A stretch of 64,000 nucleotides of DNA from Janthinobacterium sp. 17J80-10 (lineage in GTDB: Bacteria; Pseudomonadota; Gammaproteobacteria; Burkholderiales; Burkholderiaceae_D), in the NCBI RefSeq assembly GCF_004114795.1, contig NZ_CP035311.1, positions 372,001-436,000 of the forward strand. Direction: 5' to 3'. Positions 52,101-62,093 of this stretch are shown one piece after another. The stretch's first letter is position 1; each line of letters begins with the position of its first letter. The notes under the pieces are model-generated. The model had not been told where the DNA came from. It saw nothing but the letters and a program-made list of their open reading frames with translations, and did not search any database. Both the position numbers and the translations under genes were made by a program.

Positions 52101-54314
52101 ATGGCTAATAATGCGAAGGCTGCGCTGCCTGCCAACAAGTACCAAGACATGAGCAAAAAAGACATCCAATTCCTGCGCGTGACGCATCTGCGTGGCCCGA
52201 ACATCTGGACCTACCGTCCTGTCATCGAAGCCTGGGTCGACATCGGCCTGCTTGAAGACGCTCCTTCCAATACCATTTCCGGCCTGTACGAGCGCCTGAC
52301 TGCCTGGCTGCCCGGCCTGGTCGAGCACCGCTGCGGCGTCGGCACCCGGGGCGGTTTCCTGGAGCGGCTGCGCGACGGCACCTGGGCCGGCCACATCCTC
52401 GAACACGTGACGCTGGAGCTGCAAACCATGGCCGGCATGAAGACCGGCTTTGGCAAGGCGCGCGAGACCGGCGTACGCGGCGTCTACAAGGTCGTCTTCC
52501 GCACCCGCCAGGAAAAAGTCGGCCGCGCCGCGCTCGCCGCCGCGCGCGAACTGCTGCTGGCCGCGATCAATGATACGCCCTACGACGTCGCCGCGACGAT
52601 AGCGACATTGCGCGACATGGTCGACGACCTGTGCCTGGGCCCTTCTACCGCCCACATCGTCGATGCCGCCATCGACCGCAACATTCCCTTCATTCGCCTG
52701 ACCGACGGCAACCTGGTCCAGCTCGGCTACGGCGATGTCCAGCGCCGCATCTGGACAGCCGAGACCGACCGCACCAGCGCGATTGCCGAAGGCATCGCCA
52801 GCGACAAGGACATGACCAAGTCGCTGTTGCAATCCTGCGGCGTGCCGGTACCGCAGGGCGTCATCGTCGACAATGCCGAATCAGCCTGGGAAGAAGCCCA
52901 GGATATCGGCTTGCCTGTCGTGTTGAAGCCGCAGGACGGCAACCACGGCCGCGGCGTTTCGCTCGACCTGAAGACCCGCGAGGAAGTGCTGGGCGCGTTC
53001 GAGCTGGCTGCGAAGGAAGGCGACGGCAACGTGATCGTCGAACAATTCATCGCCGGTAACGAGCACCGCCTGCTGGTGGTCGGCAACCGCCTGGTGGCGG
53101 TCGCCCGCGGCGAGACCGCCTGGGTGACCGGCGACGGCGCCGCCACCGTCACGCAACTGGTGGATAGCCAGTTGAACTCCGACCCGCGCCGCGGCGACAG
53201 CGAGGAATTCCCCTTAAGCCTGATAAAGCCGGCCGAGTGGGGCGAAATCCTGCTGGAACTGCAGCGCCAGCGCTTGACGCCGGACTCGGTGCCGGCTGCC
53301 GGGCAAAAGGTGCTGATCCAGCGTAACGGCAACGTTGCCTTTGACGTCACCGACGATGTCCACCCGGAAGTCGCCGCCCGTGCCACGCTGGCAGCGCGCG
53401 TCGTGGGGCTGGACATTGCCGGCATCGACCTGGTTGCCGAAGACATCGGCCGCCCGCTGGAAGCCCAGCGCGGCGCCATCATTGAAGTTAACGCCAGCCC
53501 GGGACTCCTGGCCCATATCAAGCCGGCCAGCGGCAAGCCGCGCGAAGTGGGTGCTGCCATCGTCGAGCACCTGTTTGGCGCCGGCAGCAATGGCCGCATG
53601 CCCATCGTCGGCATTGCCGGCAGCCAGGATACGACGCTGATCGCGCGCCTGACAGCGTGGCTGCTGTATGTCGGCGGCCGCCATGTCGGTCTCGCCTGCG
53701 GACAAGAGGTGCATGTCAATGGCCGCAAGATGCCCAAGGGCGTCGGCACCGCCTTTGACGCTGCCCAGCGCCTGCTGATCAATCGCGCCATGGAAGCCGC
53801 CGTATTTGAAAACAGCGCCCGCATGATCCTGGCCGAAGGCCTGCCTTATGACAAGTGCACCGTTGGCGTAGTGACCGATGTAACCGTCACGCCCGATCTG
53901 GCCGAATTCTATATCGCCGAGCCGCAGCAGGCCTATACGGTCATGCGCACGCAGGTCGACGTGGTACTGCCGCAGGGCGCCGCCGTGCTCAATGCCGCCG
54001 ATCCGCTGGTTGCCGGGATGGCGGGCCTTTGCGATGGCAGCGTCCTGTTCTATGCGCTCGACGAAGATACTGCGGCGCTGGCCGCGCATCGCGCCGAGGG
54101 CGGCCGCGCCGCATTCCTGCGTCACGACGCCGTGGTGCTGGCCGAAGGGCAAGGCGAACTGGCGCAATTGCCGCTGCCGCCGTTTGCGGCCGGCGTCGCA
54201 CCGGCTGCGGTGGTTGCTGCAGTCACCGCAGCCTGGGCCGCGGGCGTGGAGCCGCAGCTGCTCAGTGCCGGCCTGCGCACTTTTGCTACCCAGTCAGGCA
54301 AAGCCGCTTATTGA
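52101..54314 (+). CDS. Cyanophycin synthetase paralogue with degenerate Mur-ligase domain (CphA-prime)
   Basis: The 737-residue protein has the CphA N-domain (LRGPNIWTYRPVIEAW near residue 30) and a complete ATP-grasp domain (LPVVLKPQDGNHGRGVS near 274, GAIIEVNASPGLL near 458). Its Mur-ligase-like domain has lost the P-loop: GIAGSQDTTLI near 504 replaces GTNGKTTT of the partner, and the sequence ends before the Mur C-terminal domain. It may be a CphA2-type enzyme that uses beta-Asp-Arg, or an accessory subunit. ATG 52149 is an alternative start. Confidence 0.88.
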   Translation: MANNAKAALPANKYQDMSKKDIQFLRVTHLRGPNIWTYRPVIEAWVDIGLLEDAPSNTISGLYERLTAWLPGLVEHRCGVGTRGGFLERLRDGTWAGHILEHVTLELQTMAGMKTGFGKARETGVRGVYKVVFRTRQEKVGRAALAAARELLLAAINDTPYDVAATIATLRDMVDDLCLGPSTAHIVDAAIDRNIPFIRLTDGNLVQLGYGDVQRRIWTAETDRTSAIAEGIASDKDMTKSLLQSCGVPVPQGVIVDNAESAWEEAQDIGLPVVLKPQDGNHGRGVSLDLKTREEVLGAFELAAKEGDGNVIVEQFIAGNEHRLLVVGNRLVAVARGETAWVTGDGAATVTQLVDSQLNSDPRRGDSEEFPLSLIKPAEWGEILLELQRQRLTPDSVPAAGQKVLIQRNGNVAFDVTDDVHPEVAARATLAARVVGLDIAGIDLVAEDIGRPLEAQRGAIIEVNASPGLLAHIKPASGKPREVGAAIVEHLFGAGSNGRMPIVGIAGSQDTTLIARLTAWLLYVGGRHVGLACGQEVHVNGRKMPKGVGTAFDAAQRLLINRAMEAAVFENSARMILAEGLPYDKCTVGVVTDVTVTPDLAEFYIAEPQQAYTVMRTQVDVVLPQGAAVLNAADPLVAGMAGLCDGSVLFYALDEDTAALAAHRAEGGRAAFLRHDAVVLAEGQGELAQLPLPPFAAGVAPAAVVAAVTAAWAAGVEPQLLSAGLRTFATQSGKAAY

Positions 54315-54357
54315 GGCATTTGCCGCACATCGAGACACCAACAGGACCTGGCTCAAC

Positions 54358-56931
54358 ATGCAAGTTTCACGCATCCGCGCGCTGCGCGGCCCCAATCTCT
54401 GGACCCACCATACCGCCATCGAGGCGGTCGTTGCCTGCAGCGAGAGCAAGATCGCCATCGGCAGCATCCCCGGTTTCGAGGAAAGGCTGCGGGCCCGTTT
54501 CCCGCAATTGCCGCCGCTGCAGCCGAACGGCCATAACGGCATCGTCTCCATTGCCCAGGTGCTGGAGCTGGCCACCTTGGGCCTGCAGGCCCAGGCTGGC
54601 TGCCCCGTGACATTCAGCCGCACCACGCCGACGCTCGAAGCGGGCGTCTTCCAGGTGGTGGTGGAGTACAGCGAGGAAGCAGTGGGCCGCCTGGCGATGG
54701 AGCTGGCCCAGGAATTGTGCCGCGCCGCTGACGAGGATCGCCCGTTCGACCTCGAAGCTGCATTGGCGCAACTACGTGAGCTGGACGAAGATGTGCGCCT
54801 GGGGCCGAGCACCGGCTCCATTGTCGACGCGGCCATCGCACGCAATATTCCGTACCGCCGCATGACCGAGGGCAGCATGGTGATGTTCGGCTGGGGCAGC
54901 CGTCAGCGCCGCATCCAGGCGGCCGAAACCGATGCCACCAGCGCGATTGCGGAATCCATCGCGCAGGACAAGGAACTGACCAAGACGCTTCTGGCCGCCG
55001 CCGGCGTGCCGGTGCCGCACGGCCGCATCGTCACCAGCGCCGACGACGCCTGGGCCGCCGCCTGCGAGATCGGCCTGCCGGTCGTGATCAAGCCGCGCGA
55101 CGGCAACCAGGGCAAGGGCGTCACCGTCAACATCAACAGCCGCGAAGAGACCGAAGCAGCCTACGCGGCTGCGGAAGCATTCCGCGACGACATCATCGTC
55201 GAGCGCTACCTGCCGGGCAACGATTTCCGCCTGCTGGTGGTTGGCGACAAGCTGATCGCCGCAGCGCGGCGCGACCCGCCGCTGGTCATCGGCGACGGCA
55301 CCCATACCGTGCGCGAACTGGTCGATATCGTCAACAGCGACCCCAAGCGCGGCAGCGGCCATGCCACCTCGCTGACCAAGATCCGTTTCGACGACATCGC
55401 GCTGGCGCGCCTGGCGCTGGAGGGCATGGATGCCAACAGCGTGCCGGCGCGCGGCCAGCGCGTGCTGTTGCGCAATAACGCCAACCTTTCTACCGGCGGC
55501 ACCGCTACCGATGTCACCGACGATGTCCATCCCGACGTGGCCGCTTGCGCGGTTGCAGCGGCACAGATGGTCGGGCTCGATATCTGCGGCGTCGACCTGG
55601 TGTGCGACAGCGTCTTGAAGCCCGTCGAGGAACAGCGCGGCGGCATCGTCGAAGTCAATGCCGCGCCGGGCCTGCGCATGCACCTGTCGCCATCCTATGG
55701 CAAGGGCCGTGCGGTGGGCGAGGCAATCGTCAATGAAATGTTCGCCGAAGGCGACAACGGCCGCATTCCCGTGGTGGCCGTGACCGGCACCAACGGCAAG
55801 ACCACCACCGTGCGCCTGATCGCCCACATCTTTACCCAGGCCGGCCTGCGCACGGGCATGACCAATACCGATGGCGTCTATATCGAAGGGCGCCAGATCG
55901 ACAGCGGCGATTGCAGCGGGCCCAGAAGCGCGCGCAACGTGTTGCTGCATCCGGATGTCGATGCCGCGGTGTTCGAGACCGCGCGCGGCGGCGTGCTGCG
56001 CGAAGGCCTGGCCTTCGACCGCTGCCAGGTGGCGGTGGTGACCAATATCGGCAGCGGCGACCACCTGGGCCTGAACTACATCACGACCGTCGAGGACCTG
56101 GCGGTGTTGAAGCGTGTAATCGTGCAAAATGTCGCCGATGACGGCATGGCAGTATTGAACGCCGCCGACCCGATCGTGGCCGCCATGGCAGGCAAGTGCC
56201 GCAGCGCAGTCACCTTCTTCGCCGCCGATCCCCACCACCCGCTGCTGGCACGGCATCGCGCCCACGGCAGCCGCGTCGTCTATGTCGACAATGGCGCGCT
56301 GGTCGCGGTCGAAGGCGCATCCGAGCAGCGCATTGCACTGGCCGAAGTACCGATCACGGCCAATGGCGCAATCGGCTTCCAGGTCGAGAACGTCATGGCG
56401 GCGCTGGCAGGCGCCTGGGGCGCCGGCGTCAGCTGGGAAGCGATCCGCAAGGGTCTCGCCACGTTCGCCAATGACAGCGACAACGCGCCGGGACGCTTCA
56501 ACATGTTCGATTACCGCGGCGCCTCCGTGATCGCCGACTACGGCCACAATCCGGACGCCATCACGGCGCTGGTGCAGGCGGTCGAGTCGATGCCGGCCAA
56601 GCGCCGTTCGGTGGTCATCAGCGGCGCCGGCGACCGCCGCGACGAGGATATCAGCGACCAGACCCGCATCCTGGGCAAGGCTTTCGACGACGTCCTGCTG
56701 TACCAGGACCAGTGCCAGCGCGGCCGCGCCGACGGCGAAGTGATTGCGCTGCTGCGCCAGGGCCTGCAAGGCGCCACGCGCACCAGCCACGTCGAGGAAA
56801 TCAACGGCGAATTCATCGCCATCGACCGCGCACTGGCGCGCCTGCAGCCTGGCGACCTGTGCCTGATCCTGGTGGACCAGGTCGAGGAAGCGCTGGCGCA
56901 CATTGCCAAACGGGTCGCCGAGGCGTCATAA
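54358..56931 (+). CDS. cphA: Cyanophycin synthetase
   Basis: The 857-residue enzyme has the N-domain (RGPNLWTHHTAIEAVV near residue 12), ATP-grasp domain (LPVVIKPRDGNQGKGVTVN near 242) and a full Mur-ligase domain with P-loop VTGTNGKTTTVRLIAH near 475 and the C-terminal lobe (GRFNMFDYRGASVIADYGHN near 715). It adds Asp to the backbone and Arg to the side chain, using ATP at two sites, to make cyanophycin, a nitrogen store. An AGGA lies upstream of ATG 54358, in the gap after the paralogue gene. Confidence 0.95.
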   Translation: MQVSRIRALRGPNLWTHHTAIEAVVACSESKIAIGSIPGFEERLRARFPQLPPLQPNGHNGIVSIAQVLELATLGLQAQAGCPVTFSRTTPTLEAGVFQVVVEYSEEAVGRLAMELAQELCRAADEDRPFDLEAALAQLRELDEDVRLGPSTGSIVDAAIARNIPYRRMTEGSMVMFGWGSRQRRIQAAETDATSAIAESIAQDKELTKTLLAAAGVPVPHGRIVTSADDAWAAACEIGLPVVIKPRDGNQGKGVTVNINSREETEAAYAAAEAFRDDIIVERYLPGNDFRLLVVGDKLIAAARRDPPLVIGDGTHTVRELVDIVNSDPKRGSGHATSLTKIRFDDIALARLALEGMDANSVPARGQRVLLRNNANLSTGGTATDVTDDVHPDVAACAVAAAQMVGLDICGVDLVCDSVLKPVEEQRGGIVEVNAAPGLRMHLSPSYGKGRAVGEAIVNEMFAEGDNGRIPVVAVTGTNGKTTTVRLIAHIFTQAGLRTGMTNTDGVYIEGRQIDSGDCSGPRSARNVLLHPDVDAAVFETARGGVLREGLAFDRCQVAVVTNIGSGDHLGLNYITTVEDLAVLKRVIVQNVADDGMAVLNAADPIVAAMAGKCRSAVTFFAADPHHPLLARHRAHGSRVVYVDNGALVAVEGASEQRIALAEVPITANGAIGFQVENVMAALAGAWGAGVSWEAIRKGLATFANDSDNAPGRFNMFDYRGASVIADYGHNPDAITALVQAVESMPAKRRSVVISGAGDRRDEDISDQTRILGKAFDDVLLYQDQCQRGRADGEVIALLRQGLQGATRTSHVEEINGEFIAIDRALARLQPGDLCLILVDQVEEALAHIAKRVAEAS

Positions 56932-57122
56932 GTCACCGCCTGCAGTAAGCACTCACCCTTCGGGTGCGCCGGGCCATGTGGTCCGGTGCACGCCGTCTCC
57001 CGGCGCTGCGCCACTCCCTGCTTGTGTGAATATTTACGTGGTTTTTTGTAAAGATTTCGGCATACTTGCGCCTGCAAGTTACAGAAATCGTACAACAATC
57101 ATTTACGCAAAAAGGGAATCAA

Positions 57123-58301
57123 ATGCCTATCACCCCGCGTCTCACCCTGACCCTATTGATGTCCGCCTGCGCCGTCGGCGCGCATGCGCAGTCGCGCGGG
57201 CCTGCTGCGCAATACTGGATCGACCTGTCGACTACCAGCAGCGCGCTGCCCGGCATGTCCGGCGGCGGCCTGCTCGGCAGCATCATGGGCGCCTCCATGG
57301 GCGGCAGCGGCAAGACGCTGGATGCCGAACTGCAGGTGCGTGCCCATCCGGCCGGCGTGGAAGCGAACCATGCCATTCCTGCGGCGATGGACATGGGCGC
57401 TGCGCTGCCGCTGTTGCCGGTGCGTGCGGCCGAAGCAGGCCGCGGATCGGATCGGCACGAGGCCGGTGAACAGGATAAGCCCAAGGGACGCATCCTGTTG
57501 TACTGGGGGTGCGGCGACACGATCGGCGCCGGCCAGCCCAAGGTGCTGGACCTGGCAAAGCAGAACTATGGCGAGTTTGCCCAGTTCTTTTCCAGCCGCG
57601 GCGGCTATAGCAAGGGCGTGCAGCACAAGCCGGGCAATTCGGTCTGGCCCAACGAGCGCGACAGCAAGCGCGTGCCCGACAATGCCTCGCTGCTGGGCGA
57701 CCATGCCGTCAGCGGCGACGGCGTGCCGGCCAGCCTGAAATTCCAGGTCGGCGCCGCGCATGATTTCCTGCCGCCGGTGCGCCTGTCCAGCAAGGGCCAG
57801 CCCAGGGATGGCGTGCGGCTCGAATGGCAGTCGCTGCAGCATGCCCAGGCTTACTTCCTGCACGCCCAGGGCGCGGTCAAGGGTACGAATGGCGCCGACG
57901 ACATGATTTTCTGGAGTTCCAGTGAAAAAGCCGACAATGGCTGGTCGCTGATGAGCTACCAGTCGCCGGCGCAAATCGCCAAGCTCTTGCAGCAAAAAGT
58001 GGTGCTGTCGCCCGCCACGGTCAATTGCACCGTGCCCAAGGGGATCTTCGACAAGGCCGAGGGCGCCATGCTCAACATGATCGCCTACGGCCCGGAACTG
58101 AATCTGGCCTATCCGCCGCGCCCCACCAAGGCGCCCGCCGGCTGGCAGCCTGAGTGGACTGCGCGCGTGCGCATCAAGTCCACCGGCATGACCATGCTGG
58201 GTATGGAGGGCGCCGGCGCGGCAGAATCCGGTGGCGAGCAAGACAATGCCGCCGAGACGCCAAATCCGTTCAAGCTATTAAAGGGAATCTTCTCCAGGTG
58301 A
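57123..58301 (+). CDS. Exported protein of unknown function downstream of cphA
   Basis: The 392-residue protein has a signal peptide (MPITPRLTLTLLMSACAVGA, cleaved near AHAQS). A Gly/Met/Ser-rich segment (GMSGGGLLGSIMGASMGG) follows, then GRILLYWGCGDTIGAGQPK near 120, a block found in uncharacterised exported proteins. There are few cysteines and no lipobox. The start at 57123 fits the signal peptide; the frame runs 19 codons further upstream. No function is recognised. It is 191 bp downstream of cphA, so operon membership is uncertain. Confidence 0.7.
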   Translation: MPITPRLTLTLLMSACAVGAHAQSRGPAAQYWIDLSTTSSALPGMSGGGLLGSIMGASMGGSGKTLDAELQVRAHPAGVEANHAIPAAMDMGAALPLLPVRAAEAGRGSDRHEAGEQDKPKGRILLYWGCGDTIGAGQPKVLDLAKQNYGEFAQFFSSRGGYSKGVQHKPGNSVWPNERDSKRVPDNASLLGDHAVSGDGVPASLKFQVGAAHDFLPPVRLSSKGQPRDGVRLEWQSLQHAQAYFLHAQGAVKGTNGADDMIFWSSSEKADNGWSLMSYQSPAQIAKLLQQKVVLSPATVNCTVPKGIFDKAEGAMLNMIAYGPELNLAYPPRPTKAPAGWQPEWTARVRIKSTGMTMLGMEGAGAAESGGEQDNAAETPNPFKLLKGIFSR

Positions 58302-58467
58302 CAGGCATAGATGCAGGCGCGCCACAGAAATGTTAAAAATGTTAAATTCTGCGACACGCCTGCCCCGCAGGCAAAACGATGCTGATAAGATGAATTGAAG
58401 AGGTTTGATAAAAAAATAATGAACGAGACACCAGGCGCAGTTTGCCTGCCTACCACACCGAGAACCC

Positions 58468-59487
58468 ATGGTGAATGTCGATACCCGCAAACTGCTGCGT
58501 TCCCTTGCCAAGCTGATCGAAAAGCCGGAAATCAAGGCGATGCAAGTCTCCCTGGTGCAAACCCTGCAACAGCTGGTGGACGCGCAATCCATCTCTCTGT
58601 TCGATATCCGCACCTTGAAACAGGTGGATACCGACCGGGCGGATGATTTCCTGATTCCGGTCGGTATCGACGACGCGTTCGATGACGATGACGCCCCGCT
58701 GATCCTGTTGCGCGAAGAAGCGCAGTTCATGGAATGCTACCGCACCCAGGAAGTGGTGGTCGCGCCTGGCAGCGCCGGCGGTTCGCTGCGCTTCATCCAT
58801 CCGATCCTCGGCATGAAAGGCGTTTCAGGCTTTCTGGTGATCGAGGCCGCCGAGCACGTCGAGCGCGACCAGGAGATGGCGGCGATCTTCCTCGGCTTCA
58901 TCCGCAACTACATCCTGCTGCTCAACGATAACCAGCGCGACCATCTGACCGGACTCCTGAACCGCAAGTCCTTCGACGACAAGGTCATGAAAATGATCCT
59001 GTCGCTGGGCAGCATCAACAAGCGCCATGCCGACAAGGTGTGCTACTGCCTCGCCGTGCTGGACATTGACCATTTCAAGCGGGTCAACGACACTTACGGC
59101 CACTTGATGGGCGACGAAGTGCTGCTGCATTTTTCCCAGTGCATGAACGAGACGTTCCGCGACTACGACTTGCTGTTCCGAGTCGGCGGCGAGGAATTCG
59201 TGGTTGTCTTGCGCAACGTTGATGCGGCGCGCGCGCAGGCAGTGATGGAGCGTTTCCGTAAAGTGGTGGAAACCCACTACTTCCCCCAGGTCGGGCAAAT
59301 CACGGCCAGCATTGGCGTGACCTTCATCGGCGCGCATGATTTGCCCGGCATGGTCATGGACCGAGCCGACCAGGCCCTGTATTACGTCAAGGAGCATGGC
59401 CGTAACCAGGTCGCTTTTTACGAGCACCTGGTCGAGCAAGGCAAGCTGCTGCAAAAACAGGTCGAGAGTGACGTCGAACTGTTTTGA
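58468..59487 (+). CDS. GGDEF diguanylate cyclase with GAF-like N-terminal domain
   Basis: The 339-residue cytoplasmic protein has a GAF-like sensory domain (about 10-155, with LVDAQSISLFDIRTLKQVD and PILGMKGVSGFLVIEAAEH) and a GGDEF domain with DIDHFKRVNDTYGHLMGDE near 200 and RVGGEEFVVVL near 239. The GGEEF site is intact, so c-di-GMP synthesis is expected. It is 20 bp upstream of the next c-di-GMP gene on the same strand, probably one operon. Confidence 0.88.
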   Translation: MVNVDTRKLLRSLAKLIEKPEIKAMQVSLVQTLQQLVDAQSISLFDIRTLKQVDTDRADDFLIPVGIDDAFDDDDAPLILLREEAQFMECYRTQEVVVAPGSAGGSLRFIHPILGMKGVSGFLVIEAAEHVERDQEMAAIFLGFIRNYILLLNDNQRDHLTGLLNRKSFDDKVMKMILSLGSINKRHADKVCYCLAVLDIDHFKRVNDTYGHLMGDEVLLHFSQCMNETFRDYDLLFRVGGEEFVVVLRNVDAARAQAVMERFRKVVETHYFPQVGQITASIGVTFIGAHDLPGMVMDRADQALYYVKEHGRNQVAFYEHLVEQGKLLQKQVESDVELF

Positions 59488-59507
59488 CGAAGAATAAATA
59501 GATAACC

Positions 59508-61967
59508 ATGGCTTTTTTCTCCACCGAACAAAAATGTGCGCTGCTTGAACGCATCACCCGCGCCGGCAGTTTGCCAAGCTTGCTGGATCTGCTGGGCGAC
59601 GAGATCGATAAACTGGGCCTGGTCGATGGTTATATCGTCAACCTGTGCGAACCTGCCGGCGAGAATCTCCATAGCCGCAAGATTCGCCTGCCGTTCGAAT
59701 TCCGTTATCTCGACAAGACCTATTACGGCTACAAGACGTCGCTCAAGGGCGACGTCCGCAATACCAACGTCAGGGCATTCCATGGCCGCTGCGTCGCCCG
59801 CCTGAATGCCGGCGAGGGGCCGGACAATGAACGGCAAATGCTGGCGCGCTGGAAGGTGGACGAGGTCGCGGCGCTGCCGCTGCTGCCGGACAATGATCCG
59901 GACGCAGTGCCGGTTGGCACCTTGCTGCTCATGAAGCAGGGTCCGAGGATGGAAGATCGCGTCTTCGAGATCCTGGGCGAGCTCGCCGGCCTGTTCCTGG
60001 CGCCGATCCGTTCGGCACTGGGCGCCGCCTTCCTGCAGGATTTTCACGAGCGTTTCCAGCGTGCCGCCGGCGAACATGCGCGCGCCCTGGATTTCGTCAT
60101 CGAAATTAACAACCTGACCGCGCTCGAAAGCGTCTTCGACAAGTTTGCCGGCGACGTCTTCCGCCAGGTGCCCTTCGAGTACATCGGCTTCTTCCTGCTG
60201 GAAGACAATGTCCTCAAAAACAAGATGGTGGCTTCCGTCAGCGAGCGCTTCAAGCCCGTCGGCGACGCCTGGGCAGCTTGGGTGCGCGACCGCGACTATG
60301 TCTTGCACAGCCTTGCCGGCGGCGTGCCGCACGCGTTCCTGAAAAATGCACCGCTGATGTTCCACGATGTCCAGGAGCTGCTGCATATTCCCATGTCCGA
60401 AACGGATACGCAGACCCTGAAGATCATGGAAACCCCGCGCACCCTGCTGGTGCTGCCGATCCGCTACCAGGGCAAGCCGATCGGCAGCCTGGCTTTCTTC
60501 AGCGTGACCGAGCCGATTGTGGTGGGCGAATCGGACCTGCAATTGCTGGAAAAGCTTTCTGCCTTCCTCGGCACGGCCATCATCAACTGCAAGAATTTCG
60601 CCCTCAACCAGGCGCAGAACGCCGAACTCGAACGCCTGGCCACGCACGACGTGCTGACCGGCTTGCCCAACCGCGCCCTGCTGCGCGACCGCTTGCAGCA
60701 AGGTATCGCGCGCTGGACCCGGCAAGGCCAGAAAGCCACCGTCGCCTTCGTCGACCTCGACCATTTCAAGGATATCAACGACACCCTCGGCCACAGCGCC
60801 GGTGACCGCGCCCTGGTCTCCATCACCAACCGCCTGCGCGACTGTTTGCGCCAGAGCGATACGGTGGCGCGCTTCGGCGGCGACGAATTCGTCCTGATCC
60901 TGGAAGACCCGGACAACAATGGCGGCCACGAGATGGTGCTGCAGCGCGTCTTGGCGGCGCTGTGCGAGCCGATCCGCGACATGGTGCAGGACATCACCCT
61001 TTCCTGCAGCATCGGTTATTCCTGCTATCCGGACGATGGCGAGGATGTGGATACGCTGCTGAATGCGGCCGATGTCGCCATGTACCAGGCCAAGCAACTG
61101 GGCCGCTCCAACATCCAGTACTACAGCCCCGACATGCGGGTGGCAGCAGGCAAGCGCCTGACCCTGGAAGGCAAGCTGCGCCACGCCGCCGAAAACAATG
61201 AACTGCTCCTGCATTACCAGCCCAAGGCCGACCTGAAAACCGGCCGCATCGTTGGTGTCGAAGCCCTGGTGCGCTGGCAAAGCCCGGAGCTGGGCCTGGT
61301 TTCGCCCGGCGTCTTCATCCCGATCGCCGAGGAATCCGGCCTGATCGTGCCGATCGGCGACTGGATCCTGCGCACCGCCTGCAACCAGGCGCTGGCCTGG
61401 CAACGCGCGGGCCTGAATATTCCCGTGGCCGTCAACCTCTCCGCCAAGCAGTTCCAGGCGCCGGGCATCGCCGCACGCGTGCGCGATACGCTCGAAGCCA
61501 CGGGCCTCGATCCGCACTACCTGGAGCTGGAGCTGACCGAGAGCATGTCGATGGGGAATCCGGAAAAGAGCATTGAAATCATGCAGAGCTTCAAGGCGCT
61601 CGGCATTACCCTGACCATCGACGATTTCGGCACCGGTTATTCCAACTTAAGCTACCTGCAGCGCTTCCCGCTGGACAAGCTCAAGCTCGACCAATCCTTC
61701 GTGCGCGACATGGCGTTCAGCCCGGAGGCGCTGGCGATTTCCCAGGCGGTGCTGGCGGTGGCGCACAGCCTGCGTCTGAAGGTCGTCGCCGAAGGCGTGG
61801 AAACCCAGGAACAATTGCAAATACTCGCAAAAAGCAATTGCGAAGAGATGCAAGGCTATTACTTCAGCCGGCCGCTTCCGGCGGAAGAATGCACCCGCTT
61901 CCTGAGCGAAAAGCGCCGGCTGATCCTGCACGATACCGAACCCGCCACGGCAAGCGCCGCGCACTGA
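59508..61967 (+). CDS. GAF-GGDEF-EAL c-di-GMP signalling protein
   Basis: The 819-residue protein has an N-terminal region of about 170 residues, a GAF-like domain (about 200-375, with MVASVSERFKPVGDAW and SDLQLLEKLSAFLGTAI), GGDEF with ARFGGDEFVLILED near 459 and EAL with GVEALVRWQSPELGLV near 583, NLSAKQF, ELTESMS and DDFGTGYSN. Both catalytic motifs look intact. No membrane helix is present. It is paired with the upstream cyclase gene, which has a similar GAF-type sensor. Confidence 0.88.
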   Translation: MAFFSTEQKCALLERITRAGSLPSLLDLLGDEIDKLGLVDGYIVNLCEPAGENLHSRKIRLPFEFRYLDKTYYGYKTSLKGDVRNTNVRAFHGRCVARLNAGEGPDNERQMLARWKVDEVAALPLLPDNDPDAVPVGTLLLMKQGPRMEDRVFEILGELAGLFLAPIRSALGAAFLQDFHERFQRAAGEHARALDFVIEINNLTALESVFDKFAGDVFRQVPFEYIGFFLLEDNVLKNKMVASVSERFKPVGDAWAAWVRDRDYVLHSLAGGVPHAFLKNAPLMFHDVQELLHIPMSETDTQTLKIMETPRTLLVLPIRYQGKPIGSLAFFSVTEPIVVGESDLQLLEKLSAFLGTAIINCKNFALNQAQNAELERLATHDVLTGLPNRALLRDRLQQGIARWTRQGQKATVAFVDLDHFKDINDTLGHSAGDRALVSITNRLRDCLRQSDTVARFGGDEFVLILEDPDNNGGHEMVLQRVLAALCEPIRDMVQDITLSCSIGYSCYPDDGEDVDTLLNAADVAMYQAKQLGRSNIQYYSPDMRVAAGKRLTLEGKLRHAAENNELLLHYQPKADLKTGRIVGVEALVRWQSPELGLVSPGVFIPIAEESGLIVPIGDWILRTACNQALAWQRAGLNIPVAVNLSAKQFQAPGIAARVRDTLEATGLDPHYLELELTESMSMGNPEKSIEIMQSFKALGITLTIDDFGTGYSNLSYLQRFPLDKLKLDQSFVRDMAFSPEALAISQAVLAVAHSLRLKVVAEGVETQEQLQILAKSNCEEMQGYYFSRPLPAEECTRFLSEKRRLILHDTEPATASAAH

Positions 61968-62093
61968 CTTCCCAATGCGGTCGCTGCGGCGGCCGCTTCT
62001 CTTTTGTATCGCTGTCACGGCATTTCTTGTTTTCCTTGCAACCCGCCAGGAAAGCCGAGGCATGTCATGCAGCCTTCATACACATCGGTTACA

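Noticed and set aside
54772-56901. 709-codon frame antisense to cphA
   Set aside because: Shadow frame; cphA has complete ATP-grasp and Mur-ligase motifs on the plus strand.
59418-61517. 699-codon frame antisense to the GAF-GGDEF-EAL gene
   Set aside because: Shadow frame without motifs.
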